A stretch of 64,000 nucleotides of DNA. Source: Flavobacterium frigoris. Its GTDB lineage: Bacteria; Bacteroidota; Bacteroidia; Flavobacteriales; Flavobacteriaceae. Below the pieces are notes generated by a model that had not been told where the DNA came from, did no database searches, and was given only the letters and a program-made list of their open reading frames with translations. Shown here one piece after another: positions 33,084 through 42,865 of the stretch; within the stretch, counting starts at the first letter, position 1; every line of letters starts with the position of its first letter. Where the stretch lies: contig NZ_FOFZ01000011.1 of the NCBI RefSeq assembly GCF_900111075.1, positions 1 to 64,000 on the forward strand, written 5' to 3'. Made by a program: the position numbers and the translations under genes.

Positions 33084-35861
33084 ATGGATAGGTTTTCATT
33101 TCTAAACGCAGCACATACAGAATTTTTCGCACAATTATACGATCAGTACGTAGATAATCCAGATAGCGTAGAGCCAAGTTGGAGAAGTTTCTTTCAAGGT
33201 TTCGACTTTGGGATGGAATCTTACAACGGGGAAACTCCGGTGCAAAGTAGTCCCGGCATTTCTGCTGGAACGGTGGACTATGATCAAATTTCAGAAAAAC
33301 TTCATAAAGAATTTAATGTATTAAAACTGATTGAAGGTTACCGTACTCGTGGACATTTGTTTACAAAAACGAATCCCGTTAGAGACAGAAGGATTTTTGA
33401 GCCTTCACTTGACATCAGTAATTTCGGACTTTCATCAGCAGATTTAAACACTGTTTTTGACGCAGGTAAAATAGTAGGTAAAGCACCTTCTACACTTACT
33501 GAAATAATAAAACACTTGGATACTATATATTGTCAACATATTGGTGTTGAGTACATGTATATTAGAAAACCGGAGATCATTCAATGGATACAGGAAAAAT
33601 TAGGGGTTAATGACAACCAGCCTAATTTTTCAATCGATCAAAAGAAATCAATCCTAAATAAATTAAATGAAGCAGTATCTTTCGAGAACTTCTTGCATAC
33701 AAAGTATGTTGGTCAAAAGCGTTTTTCACTGGAAGGTGGAGAATCGATAATACCAGCCCTTGATACTTTAATTGAAAAAGCTGCCGAAATGGGAGTGGAA
33801 CAATTTGTAATGGGAATGGCACACCGTGGTCGTTTGAATATATTGGCAAACATATTTGGGAAATCAACTCAGGATATTTTCGGAGAGTTTGACGGTAAAG
33901 ATTACGATCAAGAGTATTTTGACGGAGATGTTAAGTACCACCTTGGTTTAACCGCTGACAAAATAACAAGTACAGGAAAGAAAATTAATATCAATCTGGC
34001 TCCAAATCCTTCTCACCTTGAAACAGTAGGTGCTGTAATCGAAGGAATTACAAGAGCGAAACAAGATAAGTATTTCCCAGATGATTTTTCAAAAGTATTG
34101 CCTATCGCCGTTCACGGTGATGCTGCGATTGCAGGACAAGGTATATTGTATGAAATTATCCAAATGGCACAATTAGACGGATACAAAACAGGAGGAACCA
34201 TTCATATTGTAATTAATAACCAAGTTGGTTTTACTACTAATTACTTAGACGGACGTTCTTCTACCTATTGTACTGATGTGGCCAAAGTAACCTTATCACC
34301 AGTACTACACGTAAATGCAGATGATCCCGAAGCAGTGGTACACGCCATGATTTTTGCATTGGATTTCAGAATGCAATTTGGACGCGATGTGTTTATTGAC
34401 TTATTAGGATATAGAAAATACGGTCATAACGAAGGGGATGAGCCCCGTTTTACACAACCGGTGTTGTATAAAATCATAGCAAATCATAAAAATCCTAGGG
34501 ATCTTTATGCTGAAAAATTGATTACAGAAGGTGTAATTGACACCAATTATGTAAAAGGACTTGAAAAAGATTACAAGTCTGATCTGGAAATGAATTTAGA
34601 AGCTTCTCGCAAAAAAGCCTTAACAATCATTACTCCATTTATGAAAAATGAATGGTTAGGTTTTGAGCAGGTTACTGACGTACAAATGCTTCAAAAAGTA
34701 GACACTTCATTCTCAAGAGCAGGATTGACTCAGGTTGCTGATGCCGTTTGTAATTTACCAACAGATAAAAAGTTCATCAACAAAATCCAAAAGTTGATCA
34801 ACGATAGAAAAACAATGTTTTTCGAAACAAACAAGCTGGATTGGGGAATGGCGGAGCATTTAGCTTACGGGTCATTACTACAAGAAGGATTTGATGTTCG
34901 TATTTCTGGACAAGATGTAGAACGCGGAACTTTTTCTCACCGTCATGCGGTAGTAAAAGTAGAAGACTCTGAAGAAGAAGTAACTTTAATTAATAGATTA
35001 GAGGGGAAAAAAGGGAATTTCAATATCTTTAACTCGCTATTGTCTGAATATGGAGTTTTAGGTTTTGATTATGGATATGCATTAGCAAATCCAAATACAT
35101 TGACAATATGGGAAGCGCAATTTGGAGATTTCAGTAATGGAGCCCAAATTATGATTGACCAATACATTTCATGTGGTGAGGACAAATGGAACAACCAAAA
35201 CGGAATAGTTTTATTATTACCTCACGGATATGAAGGACAAGGAGCAGAGCATTCCTCAGGAAGAATGGAGCGTTACCTGCAACTTTGTGCAAGACAAAAT
35301 ATGTTTGTAGCTGATTGTACAACACCCGCTAACTTCTTTCACTTGTTGAGAAGACAAATGAAAACGAAATTCCGCAAGCCACTTATCGTGTTTACACCTA
35401 AGAGTTTGTTGCGTGATCCACGATGTGTTTCTACTATCGAAGAACTAGAAAACGGAAGTTTTCAAGAAACGATCGATGATGATGCAGTAAACAAAGCAGA
35501 GGTAAAAACGCTAGTTTTTTGTACAGGTAAATTCTATTATGACATAACAGCCGAAAGAGAGAAAAACGGACGTAACGATGCAGCAGTAGTAAGAATAGAA
35601 CAATTATTCCCATTACCGGTAGAGCAACTAAAAGCGATTATTGCATTATATCCAAACGCTGACGATTACGTTTGGGCACAAGAAGAGCCAAAAAACATGG
35701 GGGCATACAGCTTTATGTTGATGAATTTTAACTTAGTGAAATGGAGATTAGCGTCGTTAAAAGCGTATTCTGCATCAGCTGCGGGAAGTTCTACAAGAGC
35801 AAAACGCCGTCAAGCAGATGCAATAAGAATGGTTTTTGATAAAGATTTATTTAATTCTTAG
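33084..35861 (+). CDS. sucA: 2-oxoglutarate dehydrogenase E1 component
   Basis: Thiamine-diphosphate decarboxylase of the TCA cycle, 925 residues. It has an N-terminal segment MDRFSFLNAAHTEFFAQLYDQ, typical of E1o. The ThDP region follows, with HGDAAIAGQG, and VINNQVGFTT. The C-terminal pyrimidine-binding half holds HRHAVV and LLPHGYEGQGAEHSS. I use the ATG at 33084 because the earlier start at 32928 adds 52 hydrophobic residues that overlap the divergent gene and its promoter. It is followed by odhB, with a dispersed repeat in the 167-base gap. Confidence 0.95.
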   Translation: MDRFSFLNAAHTEFFAQLYDQYVDNPDSVEPSWRSFFQGFDFGMESYNGETPVQSSPGISAGTVDYDQISEKLHKEFNVLKLIEGYRTRGHLFTKTNPVRDRRIFEPSLDISNFGLSSADLNTVFDAGKIVGKAPSTLTEIIKHLDTIYCQHIGVEYMYIRKPEIIQWIQEKLGVNDNQPNFSIDQKKSILNKLNEAVSFENFLHTKYVGQKRFSLEGGESIIPALDTLIEKAAEMGVEQFVMGMAHRGRLNILANIFGKSTQDIFGEFDGKDYDQEYFDGDVKYHLGLTADKITSTGKKININLAPNPSHLETVGAVIEGITRAKQDKYFPDDFSKVLPIAVHGDAAIAGQGILYEIIQMAQLDGYKTGGTIHIVINNQVGFTTNYLDGRSSTYCTDVAKVTLSPVLHVNADDPEAVVHAMIFALDFRMQFGRDVFIDLLGYRKYGHNEGDEPRFTQPVLYKIIANHKNPRDLYAEKLITEGVIDTNYVKGLEKDYKSDLEMNLEASRKKALTIITPFMKNEWLGFEQVTDVQMLQKVDTSFSRAGLTQVADAVCNLPTDKKFINKIQKLINDRKTMFFETNKLDWGMAEHLAYGSLLQEGFDVRISGQDVERGTFSHRHAVVKVEDSEEEVTLINRLEGKKGNFNIFNSLLSEYGVLGFDYGYALANPNTLTIWEAQFGDFSNGAQIMIDQYISCGEDKWNNQNGIVLLLPHGYEGQGAEHSSGRMERYLQLCARQNMFVADCTTPANFFHLLRRQMKTKFRKPLIVFTPKSLLRDPRCVSTIEELENGSFQETIDDDAVNKAEVKTLVFCTGKFYYDITAEREKNGRNDAAVVRIEQLFPLPVEQLKAIIALYPNADDYVWAQEEPKNMGAYSFMLMNFNLVKWRLASLKAYSASAAGSSTRAKRRQADAIRMVFDKDLFNS

Positions 35862-35948
35862 AAGCTATTTGCTGCTGTCCGCTGCATCTTTTTATTTTTA
35901 AAGAAAAAATAAAAGGTAATTGCGGGAGCAATTCGACCATCAGGGCTA
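35861..35948 (+). repeat. Dispersed hairpin repeat, copy B
   Basis: It runs from GAAGCTATTTGCTGCTGTCC through a self-complementary arm (TTTTTATTTTT/AAAAAATAAAA) to CATCAGGGCTA. It occupies the gap between sucA and sucB and is therefore transcribed if the two form an operon. See copies at 12250-12332 and 57957-58042. Confidence 0.75.
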
Positions 35949-36028
35949 AAAGTACAAGCATAAAACAAACAGTAATTGTTGTTAAAACAATTCAAACAAT
36001 AAAATTCATAATTTAAAAATTATACAAG

Positions 36029-37258
36029 ATGATTTTAGAAATGAAAGTCCCATCACCAGGGGAATCTATAAAGGAAGTTGAAATTGCAACTTGGTTAGTA
36101 AAAGACGGAGACTATGTAGAGAAAGACCAAGCAATAGCTGAGGTTGATTCAGATAAAGCAACTCTCGAATTACCAGCAGAAGCTAGTGGGATTATTACAT
36201 TAAAAGCAGAAGAAGGTGATGCAGTAGCAGTAGGAGCAGTAGTTTGCTTAATTGATACAGCTGCCACTAAACCAGAAGGATCAGCTCCTGCACCAGCAGC
36301 AGCAGCAGCACCGGTTGCTGAAGCGCCAAAAGCGGCTCCAGCTCCAGCTCCAGTTGCTGCAGCTCCAGTAGCAACTTATGCTTCAGGAACGCCATCTCCG
36401 GCAGCAAGAAAAATATTAGACGAAAAAAATATCGCTCCAGCATCTGTTACAGGAACTGGTAAGGATGGTAGAATCACTAAAGACGATGCTGTAAATGCTA
36501 CACCATCTATGGGAACTCCTACAGGAGGAAGCCGTGGATCTGAGCGTACAAAATTGTCAATGTTGCGCCGTAAAGTAGCAGAACGTTTAGTGTCTGCTAA
36601 AAACGAAACGGCCATGTTAACTACTTTTAATGAAGTAAACATGACGCCTATTAACTTGATTCGTAATCAATACAAAGAGGAGTTCAAAGCAAAACACGCA
36701 GGTGTTGGTTTAGGATACATGTCTTTCTTTACAAAAGCGGTTACAAGAGCATTAAAATTATATCCAGATGTTAATTCTATGATGGATGGTGATTATAAAA
36801 TAGCTTATGATTTCTGTGATATCTCAATCGCAGTGTCTGGGCCAAAAGGATTAATGGTTCCTGTTGTTCGTAACGCAGAGAATTTAACTTTCCGTGGAGT
36901 AGAAGCAGATATCAAAAGATTAGCGATTAGAGCACGTGATGGACAAATTACTGTTGATGATATGACTGGTGGAACTTTTACAATCACTAATGGTGGTGTG
37001 TTTGGTTCTATGTTGTCGACACCTATTATCAATCCTCCACAATCAGGAATTCTTGGAATGCACAACATTATCGAGCGTCCTATTGCCGTAAACGGTAAAG
37101 TGGAAATTCACCCAATGATGTATGTGGCGCTTTCATATGATCACAGAATTATTGATGGTAAAGAGTCTGTTGGATTCCTAGTTGCTATTAAAGAAGCATT
37201 AGAAAACCCAATGGAACTTTTATTGGATAACAATCCTAAGAGAGCTTTTGAACTCTAA
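36029..37258 (+). CDS. sucB: 2-oxoglutarate dehydrogenase E2 (succinyltransferase)
   Basis: Dihydrolipoamide succinyltransferase, 409 residues. The lipoyl domain is at the start, with the lipoylated lysine K43 in [13 protein letters not shown]. An Ala/Pro-rich flexible linker follows (about residues 85-127). The peripheral-subunit-binding domain ([14 protein letters not shown]) comes next, then the catalytic core with SYDHRIIDG near residue 372, holding the catalytic histidine. The linker is encoded by repetitive GCA/CCA/GCT codons. A strong terminator follows. No E3 (lpd) gene is in the window. Confidence 0.96.
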   Translation: MILEMKVPSPGESIKEVEIATWLVKDGDYVEKDQAIAEVDSDKATLELPAEASGIITLKAEEGDAVAVGAVVCLIDTAATKPEGSAPAPAAAAAPVAEAPKAAPAPAPVAAAPVATYASGTPSPAARKILDEKNIAPASVTGTGKDGRITKDDAVNATPSMGTPTGGSRGSERTKLSMLRRKVAERLVSAKNETAMLTTFNEVNMTPINLIRNQYKEEFKAKHAGVGLGYMSFFTKAVTRALKLYPDVNSMMDGDYKIAYDFCDISIAVSGPKGLMVPVVRNAENLTFRGVEADIKRLAIRARDGQITVDDMTGGTFTITNGGVFGSMLSTPIINPPQSGILGMHNIIERPIAVNGKVEIHPMMYVALSYDHRIIDGKESVGFLVAIKEALENPMELLLDNNPKRAFEL

Positions 37259-37281
37259 TAAATAGTTTTTAATTAAATACT

Positions 37282-37314
37282 AAAACCGCCTTATTGCTAC
37301 AATAAGGCGGTTTT
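37282..37314 (+). terminator. Terminator after sucB
   Basis: AAAACCGCCTTATT (37282-37295) pairs perfectly with AATAAGGCGGTTTT (37301-37314) around a 5-base loop, followed by a T run. Confidence 0.9.
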
Positions 37315-37339
37315 TTTACTACTGCTAGTGTGAACAGGC

Positions 37340-37777
37340 TTATAGCAAATACAAGTAGTGATTGTAATAATCTACAATTGCCTTTCCCTTCAATAATATA
37401 TCAGCCCCAATGATTCCGTGAATGGGTTTAGACTTGTGCTGAATTAAAGCTTCATTTACATGGGATAAATCAAAAATCACCAAATCAAATTCTAGATTTT
37501 TCCAGTATCCAAGTTGCAGTTTATTATTTGATGCAGTTTGTGTATGCATTCCCGTAGCTCCTGCTCCAGAAGCTTTGGTTTTGGACGCTTCTGCATTGAG
37601 TAAGAAAAACGCAATACTTTCAAACCCCACACAGCTGTTTGACGCTCCGGTATCAAGAATGAAATTACCTGAGACCCCATTGATTTTTGCTTTTATCAAA
37701 AGGTGTTGCGTTTTGGTAATTTTAAACTTGATCTTTTTGTATTTTTCTTTTTTAAGAATGTCTTGGAGGTTTTTCAT
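37340..37777 (-). CDS. Retropepsin-like aspartic protease family protein
   Basis: 145 residues, single domain, without a signal peptide. The pepsin/retropepsin motif FILDTGASNSC places the aspartate at D42. A second half-motif HGIIGADIL lies near residue 122, the usual spacing for clan AA proteins that act as a dimer. The target is unknown. It stands alone, convergent with sucB. Confidence 0.8.
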   Translation of the reverse strand: MKNLQDILKKEKYKKIKFKITKTQHLLIKAKINGVSGNFILDTGASNSCVGFESIAFFLLNAEASKTKASGAGATGMHTQTASNNKLQLGYWKNLEFDLVIFDLSHVNEALIQHKSKPIHGIIGADILLKGKAIVDYYNHYLYLL

Positions 37778-37846
37778 GAAGTACGGATGATATTCAAAAG
37801 TAATCTAAAAAAGCTAAGAATCTAAAAAACTAACAATTCAAAATGG

Positions 37847-37854
37847 TAACTTTG
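37847..37854 (+). promoter_or_regulatory. -7 element for the tatD-like gene
   Basis: TAACTTTG fits TAnnTTTG and lies 19 bases before the ATG at 37874. There is no -33 TTG at the right place. Confidence 0.45.
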
Positions 37855-37873
37855 CAGCTTTCAAATAAACAAA

Positions 37874-38641
37874 ATGACAATTACTGACACACACACCCAT
37901 CTATATAGCGAAGAATTCGATCAGGATCGAGAGGAGATGATTCAAAGAGCTATTGATTCTGGGGTTTCCCGTTTCTTTATTCCCGCAATCGACTCTTCGT
38001 GTACTGCCGCAATGTATGATTTAGAAAAGAACTATCCTGAACATGTTTTTCTAATGATGGGATTGCATCCTACCTATGTGAAGGAGAACTATCTGGAAGA
38101 ATTACAGCATGTGGAAGAAGAATTGGCCAAAAGGAAATTCTATGCCATTGGAGAAATTGGTATTGATTTGTTTTGGGATAAAACTCGTTTACCCCAACAA
38201 CAAATTGCTTTCAGAAAACAAATTCAATTGGCAAAGCAATATAAATTACCCATTGTGATTCATTGTAGAGAAGCTTTTGACGAGGTGTTTGAAATATTGG
38301 AAGAGGAGAAGTCACCTGAATTGTTTGGGATATTTCACTGTTTTACCGGAACTTATGAGCAGGCATTACAAGCGATTTCCTATAATATGAAATTGGGAAT
38401 TGGTGGGGTGGTTACTTTTAAAAATGGAAAAATTGACCAATTTTTGAATCAAATTGATTTAAAACACATTGTTTTAGAAACGGACTCCCCTTATCTTGCT
38501 CCGATTCCTTTTCGAGGAAAAAGAAATGAAAGCAGCTATTTATTAAACGTAATAGATAAATTGGCTGGTATTTATAATCTTTCAGCAAAAGATATTGCTA
38601 ATAGTACGACCGAAAATTCTAAAATGATTTTCGGGATTTAA
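37874..38641 (+). CDS. TatD-family metal-dependent hydrolase
   Basis: 255 residues, the usual TatD length. Metal ligands are visible in TDTHTHL (H7 and H9), GEIGIDLFWD (Glu), VIHCREAFDE (His), HCFTG (His) and LETDSPYLAP (Asp). TatD proteins are TIM-barrel exonucleases acting on DNA. It precedes the acyltransferase gene by about 60 bases on the same strand. Confidence 0.93.
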   Translation: MTITDTHTHLYSEEFDQDREEMIQRAIDSGVSRFFIPAIDSSCTAAMYDLEKNYPEHVFLMMGLHPTYVKENYLEELQHVEEELAKRKFYAIGEIGIDLFWDKTRLPQQQIAFRKQIQLAKQYKLPIVIHCREAFDEVFEILEEEKSPELFGIFHCFTGTYEQALQAISYNMKLGIGGVVTFKNGKIDQFLNQIDLKHIVLETDSPYLAPIPFRGKRNESSYLLNVIDKLAGIYNLSAKDIANSTTENSKMIFGI

Positions 38642-38701
38642 AATAGAATTCATTAAAAATTAATATTTTTTTTGTTCATTTGCGCACCTAAAATAACCAA
38701 A

Positions 38702-39844
38702 ATGCAAAAATTTGACGCTATTCGGCCATTTTATGATTCCGAAATTAACGAGGCTATACTAAATGTGGTTCATCACCCGATGATGAAGTCATTGATGAAT
38801 TTTACCTTTCCAGAAATGCCTGATGAAGAATGGAAGGAACAACTAAAAAAAACACATTCTATACGTGACTTTCAATGTAATTTTATTTATCATACACTTT
38901 TAAAAGTGCTTGAAAAAAGTTCTGATGGTTTAACGACTACAGGTTTTGAAAAGTTAGAAAAAGGAGAATCCTATTTATTTATATCAAACCATAGAGATAT
39001 ATTGTTGGACACTACATTGCTCAACGTGGCTTTGTTCGAACATGGCTTAGTAATGACTGCCTCAGCGATTGGCGATAACTTGGTACAGAAAGATTTTCTT
39101 AACATCTTGGCAAAGTTAAATCGTAATTTTTTGGTTCAAAGAGGTTTGACTCCGCGTGAGATGTTGCAAAGCTCAAAAACATTATCTGAATATATAGGTC
39201 ATTTGTTGCAACATGAAAGCCGATCTGTTTGGATTGCACAACGTGAGGGAAGGACTAAAGACGGTAATGATGCTACTAACCCAGGAGTATTAAAAATGGT
39301 TGGAATGGGATCTGATGAGGATAATCTGATGGACTATTTCAAAAAAATAAAAGTAGTTCCGGTTTCCATCTCGTATGAATATGACCCGACAGATGTACTG
39401 AAAATTCCGCAGTTATTAGCTGAAGCTAATAATGAAGTATATATCAAGGAGAAAAATGAAGATTTTATGACGCTTTTAAGCGGAGTGATGGGGCAAAAGA
39501 AGCGAATTCACATTCATATTGGCGATGTTATTGATACTGAAGTTGATGCAATTAAAGAAGAATTTAATAACTCAAACAAGCAAATTCAAGCGCTAGCTCA
39601 GTTAATTGATGATTCTATAATTGAGAATTATAAATTATGGCCTACCAATTATATAGCGTATGATATTTTAAATAAAACCAGTACTTATTCTGATCTGTAT
39701 ACAGCCGATGAAAAATCGCTGTTTGAACGAAGATTAGAGATGCGAATAGATGCTGAAAACCCGGTTGCATTACAAGGATTGCTGGATATGTATGCTAATC
39801 CAGTAGCTAATAAATTAAAATACACGGATGAACTTAAAGGCTAA
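38702..39844 (+). CDS. Acyltransferase (1-acylglycerol-3-phosphate type)
   Basis: 380 residues from the ATG at 38702; a start at 38672 would add only ten residues. The acyltransferase block I is SNHRDILLD, where the histidine and aspartate are spaced HX5D, with another Asp directly after the Arg (HRD). WIAQREGRTKDG resembles block III and VVPVSISYEYDP block IV. It probably transfers acyl groups to glycerol phosphate lipids. It overlaps the asparaginase gene by 17 bases, so the two are coupled. Confidence 0.8.
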   Translation: MQKFDAIRPFYDSEINEAILNVVHHPMMKSLMNFTFPEMPDEEWKEQLKKTHSIRDFQCNFIYHTLLKVLEKSSDGLTTTGFEKLEKGESYLFISNHRDILLDTTLLNVALFEHGLVMTASAIGDNLVQKDFLNILAKLNRNFLVQRGLTPREMLQSSKTLSEYIGHLLQHESRSVWIAQREGRTKDGNDATNPGVLKMVGMGSDEDNLMDYFKKIKVVPVSISYEYDPTDVLKIPQLLAEANNEVYIKEKNEDFMTLLSGVMGQKKRIHIHIGDVIDTEVDAIKEEFNNSNKQIQALAQLIDDSIIENYKLWPTNYIAYDILNKTSTYSDLYTADEKSLFERRLEMRIDAENPVALQGLLDMYANPVANKLKYTDELKG

Positions 39845-40856
39845 AATTCTTTTAATATATACTGGGGGGACCATCGGAATGCGCAAGGATTTTGATACTG
39901 GAGCCCTAAAAGCATTTAATTTCAGTAAATTATTACAAAGAATTCCTGAGTTGAAGCAATTGGATTGTGAAATCGAAACCATTTCATTTGAAGAGCCAAT
40001 TGATTCCTCAAACATGAATCCGCAAGAATGGGCAAGAATGGCAACTATAATAGAGTCAAACTATTTAGAATTTGATGGCTTCGTTGTACTTCATGGATCC
40101 GATACGATGTCCTACTCTGCTTCAGCATTGAGTTTTATGTTGGAAAATCTGGCAAAACCAGTTATTTTTACTGGTTCTCAACTACCGATAGGGGATTTGC
40201 GTACCGATGCTAAAGAAAATCTGATTACCGCTATCCAAATTGCTTCATTGCAAGAAAATGGATTGCCCGTTATCACTGAAGTATGCCTTTATTTCGAATA
40301 TAAACTATATAGAGGGAATAGAACTACTAAAATAAACGCAGAACATTTCAAAGCATTTACTTCGCCCAATTATCCTGCTTTGGTTGAATCTGGGGTGCAT
40401 TTAAATATGAGACCGGAGTTGTTTTTAGCCAAAAACACAGGGGATAAATTGGTAGTGCACAAAAATTTAGACAATAATGTAGTAATAGTGAAAATGTTTC
40501 CGGGAATGAGCGAAACTGTTTTGTCTGCTATTTTTAATATACCTAGTTTAAAAGGAATTGTATTAGAAACCTATGGTTCTGGTAATGCAACTACTGAAGA
40601 TTGGTTTATAGCTTTATTGGTTAAAGCTATTAATAGTGGACTTCATATTATCAATGTAACCCAATGTTCTGGAGGTAGCGTAAATATGGGTCAGTATGAA
40701 ACTAGTACTGGCATGAAAGCAATAGGAGTAATTTCAGGAAAAGACATTACTACTGAGGCTGCTATTACAAAGTTGATGTATTTATTGAGCCGAAATAGTG
40801 CGCAAGAAGACTTCAAAACTATCTTTGAAACTTCTTTGCGAGGTGAAGTACTATAA
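39828..40856 (+). CDS. Type I L-asparaginase
   Basis: 342 residues, no signal peptide, so cytoplasmic. The first catalytic threonine region is YTGGTIGM (residues 11-18, T15), and the second is VVLHGSDTMSYSA near residue 87. GSQLPIGDLRTDAKEN is also characteristic of type I enzymes. It hydrolyses asparagine to aspartate. It overlaps the upstream acyltransferase gene. Confidence 0.92.
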   Translation: MNLKAKILLIYTGGTIGMRKDFDTGALKAFNFSKLLQRIPELKQLDCEIETISFEEPIDSSNMNPQEWARMATIIESNYLEFDGFVVLHGSDTMSYSASALSFMLENLAKPVIFTGSQLPIGDLRTDAKENLITAIQIASLQENGLPVITEVCLYFEYKLYRGNRTTKINAEHFKAFTSPNYPALVESGVHLNMRPELFLAKNTGDKLVVHKNLDNNVVIVKMFPGMSETVLSAIFNIPSLKGIVLETYGSGNATTEDWFIALLVKAINSGLHIINVTQCSGGSVNMGQYETSTGMKAIGVISGKDITTEAAITKLMYLLSRNSAQEDFKTIFETSLRGEVL

Positions 40857-40861
40857 TATTG

Positions 40862-40888
40862 TGATTTTACTTTTGTAAGTCACTTTTT
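40862..40888 (+). terminator. Possible terminator after asparaginase
   Basis: GTGATTTTAC pairs imperfectly with GTAAGTCAC around TTTT, followed by a run of seven T. It stands between the asparaginase and tRNA genes. The same stretch contains TACTTTTG (40868-40875), which could instead serve as the -7 element for the tRNA. Confidence 0.4.
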
Positions 40889-40917
40889 TTAGTGTTCTTT
40901 GCAAACCTTAAATAAAT

Positions 40918-41004
40918 AGAGAGGTGTCCGAGTGGTTGAAGGAGCTAGCCTGGAAAGCTAGTATGTGGGTAACTGCATCGTGGGTTCGAATCCCATCCTC
41001 TCTG
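40918..41004 (+). tRNA. tRNA-Ser (anticodon GGA)
   Basis: A complete 87-base class II tRNA with a long variable arm. The acceptor stem AGAGAGG (40918-40924) pairs with CCTCTCT (40997-41003). The anticodon stem CTAGC/GCTAG surrounds the loop with GGA at 40952-40954. The T arm contains GGTTCGAATCCC. CCA is not encoded (GCAAA follows). It decodes UCC/UCU serine codons. Confidence 0.97.
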
Positions 41005-41015
41005 CAAAATAAATG

Positions 41016-41044
41016 AATGCTTCCTGAAAGGGAAGCATTTTTTA
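41016..41044 (+). terminator. Terminator after tRNA-Ser
   Basis: AATGCTTCC (41016-41024) pairs perfectly with GGAAGCATT (41031-41039), followed by TTTTTT. It ends the tRNA transcript 11 bases downstream. Confidence 0.85.
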
Positions 41045-41306
41045 TTTGTGAGAATCTGTTTTTAAGTAATGCTAGAGACAATCCTTTTCTCTTTTTGCAA
41101 TAATACAATGCCTTAATTAGTTTTTTAGTTAGGCTTTTTGTTTAATTACCTTTCTAAATTCGGCAATAGGGATTCAATTTGTTTTTTGAAAGCAATACGC
41201 ATCAAGAACACTTCAAAATCCTATATTTGTATAATATTAGAAAATAAACCAATTGAAGAATCTAGTTACTACTGCTATGAAACAATCGTTCAACCAAAAT
41301 AACACT

Positions 41307-42008
41307 ATGCGAATCATTTTTAGTTTTTTTCTTGTACTATCGGTTTCTGCTATTTTTTCACAAGAAATAGAACCAATTACGGATAGTGCAGCAGTGAAAG
41401 TTGATTCCCTATACAGAGAGGATCAGTTTTATTTTGGGTTCACGTACAATACATTACAACAGAAACCTATAGGGGTGTCGCAAAGTAAGTTCTCAACAGG
41501 CTTGTCTGCTGGTTTTCTAAGAGATATGCCGATAAATAAAGATAGAACGCATGCTATAGCAGCGGGGTTGGGTTTTACCTATAACAATTACATTCAAAAC
41601 CTTGCTATAACTGGAACTGGGGAGCTGCCCGTCTATTCTGTTATAGACGGAAAAACAGCATATAACAAAAATAAATTCACCCAATTATTAGTCGATTTGC
41701 CCATCGAATTTAGATGGAGAACATCTACATATCAGAGTTATAAGTTTTGGAGAATATATGGTGGGGTGAAATTCAGCTACGTGCTTTACAATAAGTCTCT
41801 GTTTACTGATGATCAAAGCAAAGTAGTAATCACAAATAACAAGGATCTTAATAAATTGCTTTACGGACTCTCTCTTTCGGCCGGTTATAACACTATAAAT
41901 GTATATGCCTATTATGGATTAAATTCTATTTTTAAGACGGCAAAAATTGATGGGGAAAAGGTAAAAATGAGGTCACTTAATGTTGGGATTATTTTTTATA
42001 TCCTATAA
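41307..42008 (+). CDS. Outer-membrane beta-barrel protein (PorT-like)
   Basis: 233 residues from the ATG at 41307, which starts a signal peptide (MRIIFSFFLVLSVSAIFSQ). Upstream starts at 41253 and 41277 would add residues before it. The mature part is a beta-barrel with alternating residues, aromatic girdles and a C-terminal strand. It resembles the OMP_b-brl_2/PorT family. A role in the type IX secretion system cannot be claimed from the sequence alone. It is tail-to-tail with the next gene and overlaps it by 6 bases. Confidence 0.78.
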   Translation: MRIIFSFFLVLSVSAIFSQEIEPITDSAAVKVDSLYREDQFYFGFTYNTLQQKPIGVSQSKFSTGLSAGFLRDMPINKDRTHAIAAGLGFTYNNYIQNLAITGTGELPVYSVIDGKTAYNKNKFTQLLVDLPIEFRWRTSTYQSYKFWRIYGGVKFSYVLYNKSLFTDDQSKVVITNNKDLNKLLYGLSLSAGYNTINVYAYYGLNSIFKTAKIDGEKVKMRSLNVGIIFYIL

Positions 42009-42608
42009 CCACAAGTACAGCAACAGCATCTGTGGAATGCTGCCTAAAAAAAGCCCGATAATTAATTCTTTAAAAGTGTGTGCTTTCATCACTAAACGGG
42101 ATGAAGCCACAAGTCCATTTATAAGAATGAGAAAAGTAATGGCAAAAATATTTTGGGTATGATAATGTAAGCTTAGCCCAAAAACAAAGATAGTCAATGC
42201 ACTTATGCCCATCATATGAAGACTCACTTTTGTCTTAACAAACAAGAACAATAGCGCAATTAAAGCGCTCAATAAGGCTCCTAAAAGGAAAAAGTGTAAT
42301 TCAGGATAGCGTTCAAGTGTAATACTTTTTCGAACTAAAAGAATAAGTAAAAAGGATTGAATCAGAAGTGGTATTTTCCGTTCAGATAACAATGGTGCCA
42401 TCATAGAGCCAATTTTACCAGTTGCTCGCAAAAGAAGGAAAAAAAGTAGCGGAACTAGGACGGTAATAATGAGCACTTGAAGTAGTACAAAATATTTTTC
42501 TTGGTTAAAAAAATAAGAATTATTCGAAAAAAGATAAAATAGCGTAGCATATACCGCAATAAATATCGGATGAAAAACATAAGAAAATAAGGGAAGGATT
42601 TTTTTCAA
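42003..42608 (-). CDS. PAP2-like integral membrane protein
   Basis: 201 residues with six or so membrane helices. Two weak PAP2 phosphatase motifs are visible: VSLHMMG near residue 131 (compare PSGH) and SSRLVMKAHTFKELIIGLFLG around residue 169 (compare SRxxxxxHxxxD), where the last Asp is replaced by Glu. It may be a divergent lipid phosphatase or an inactive relative. Confidence 0.65.
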   Translation of the reverse strand: MKKILPLFSYVFHPIFIAVYATLFYLFSNNSYFFNQEKYFVLLQVLIITVLVPLLFFLLLRATGKIGSMMAPLLSERKIPLLIQSFLLILLVRKSITLERYPELHFFLLGALLSALIALLFLFVKTKVSLHMMGISALTIFVFGLSLHYHTQNIFAITFLILINGLVASSRLVMKAHTFKELIIGLFLGSIPQMLLLYLWL

Positions 42609-42865
42609 GAGTACTGCAATTGATTATCCAAACAAATATAAGGAATATAGTAAAAAAGTCCCTTTAAAAAGGTCATGATTTAAGCGAAATAAAAAATGGT
42701 TCCTCCTGTTTTAATTATGTTATGTTGTCGTAATTCTGAAAAGAAGTGTTATTTTTGAGAAAGTTCCAAATGACAATTATTTTCCAGTACGCTGCCGTTT
42801 CTATGATAGTATGCTATTTGTAACACTAATATAAATAAAAGTTGCGTTAATCGCATTACATAACA

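Noticed and set aside
36271..36400. GCA/CCA/GCT repeat resembling a microsatellite
   Set aside because: It encodes the expected Ala/Pro linker between the lipoyl and binding domains of SucB.
40908..41108. Minus-strand reading frame with REDGIRTHD
   Set aside because: It is antisense to tRNA-Ser. The REDGIRTHD string is a well-known false translation of that tRNA.
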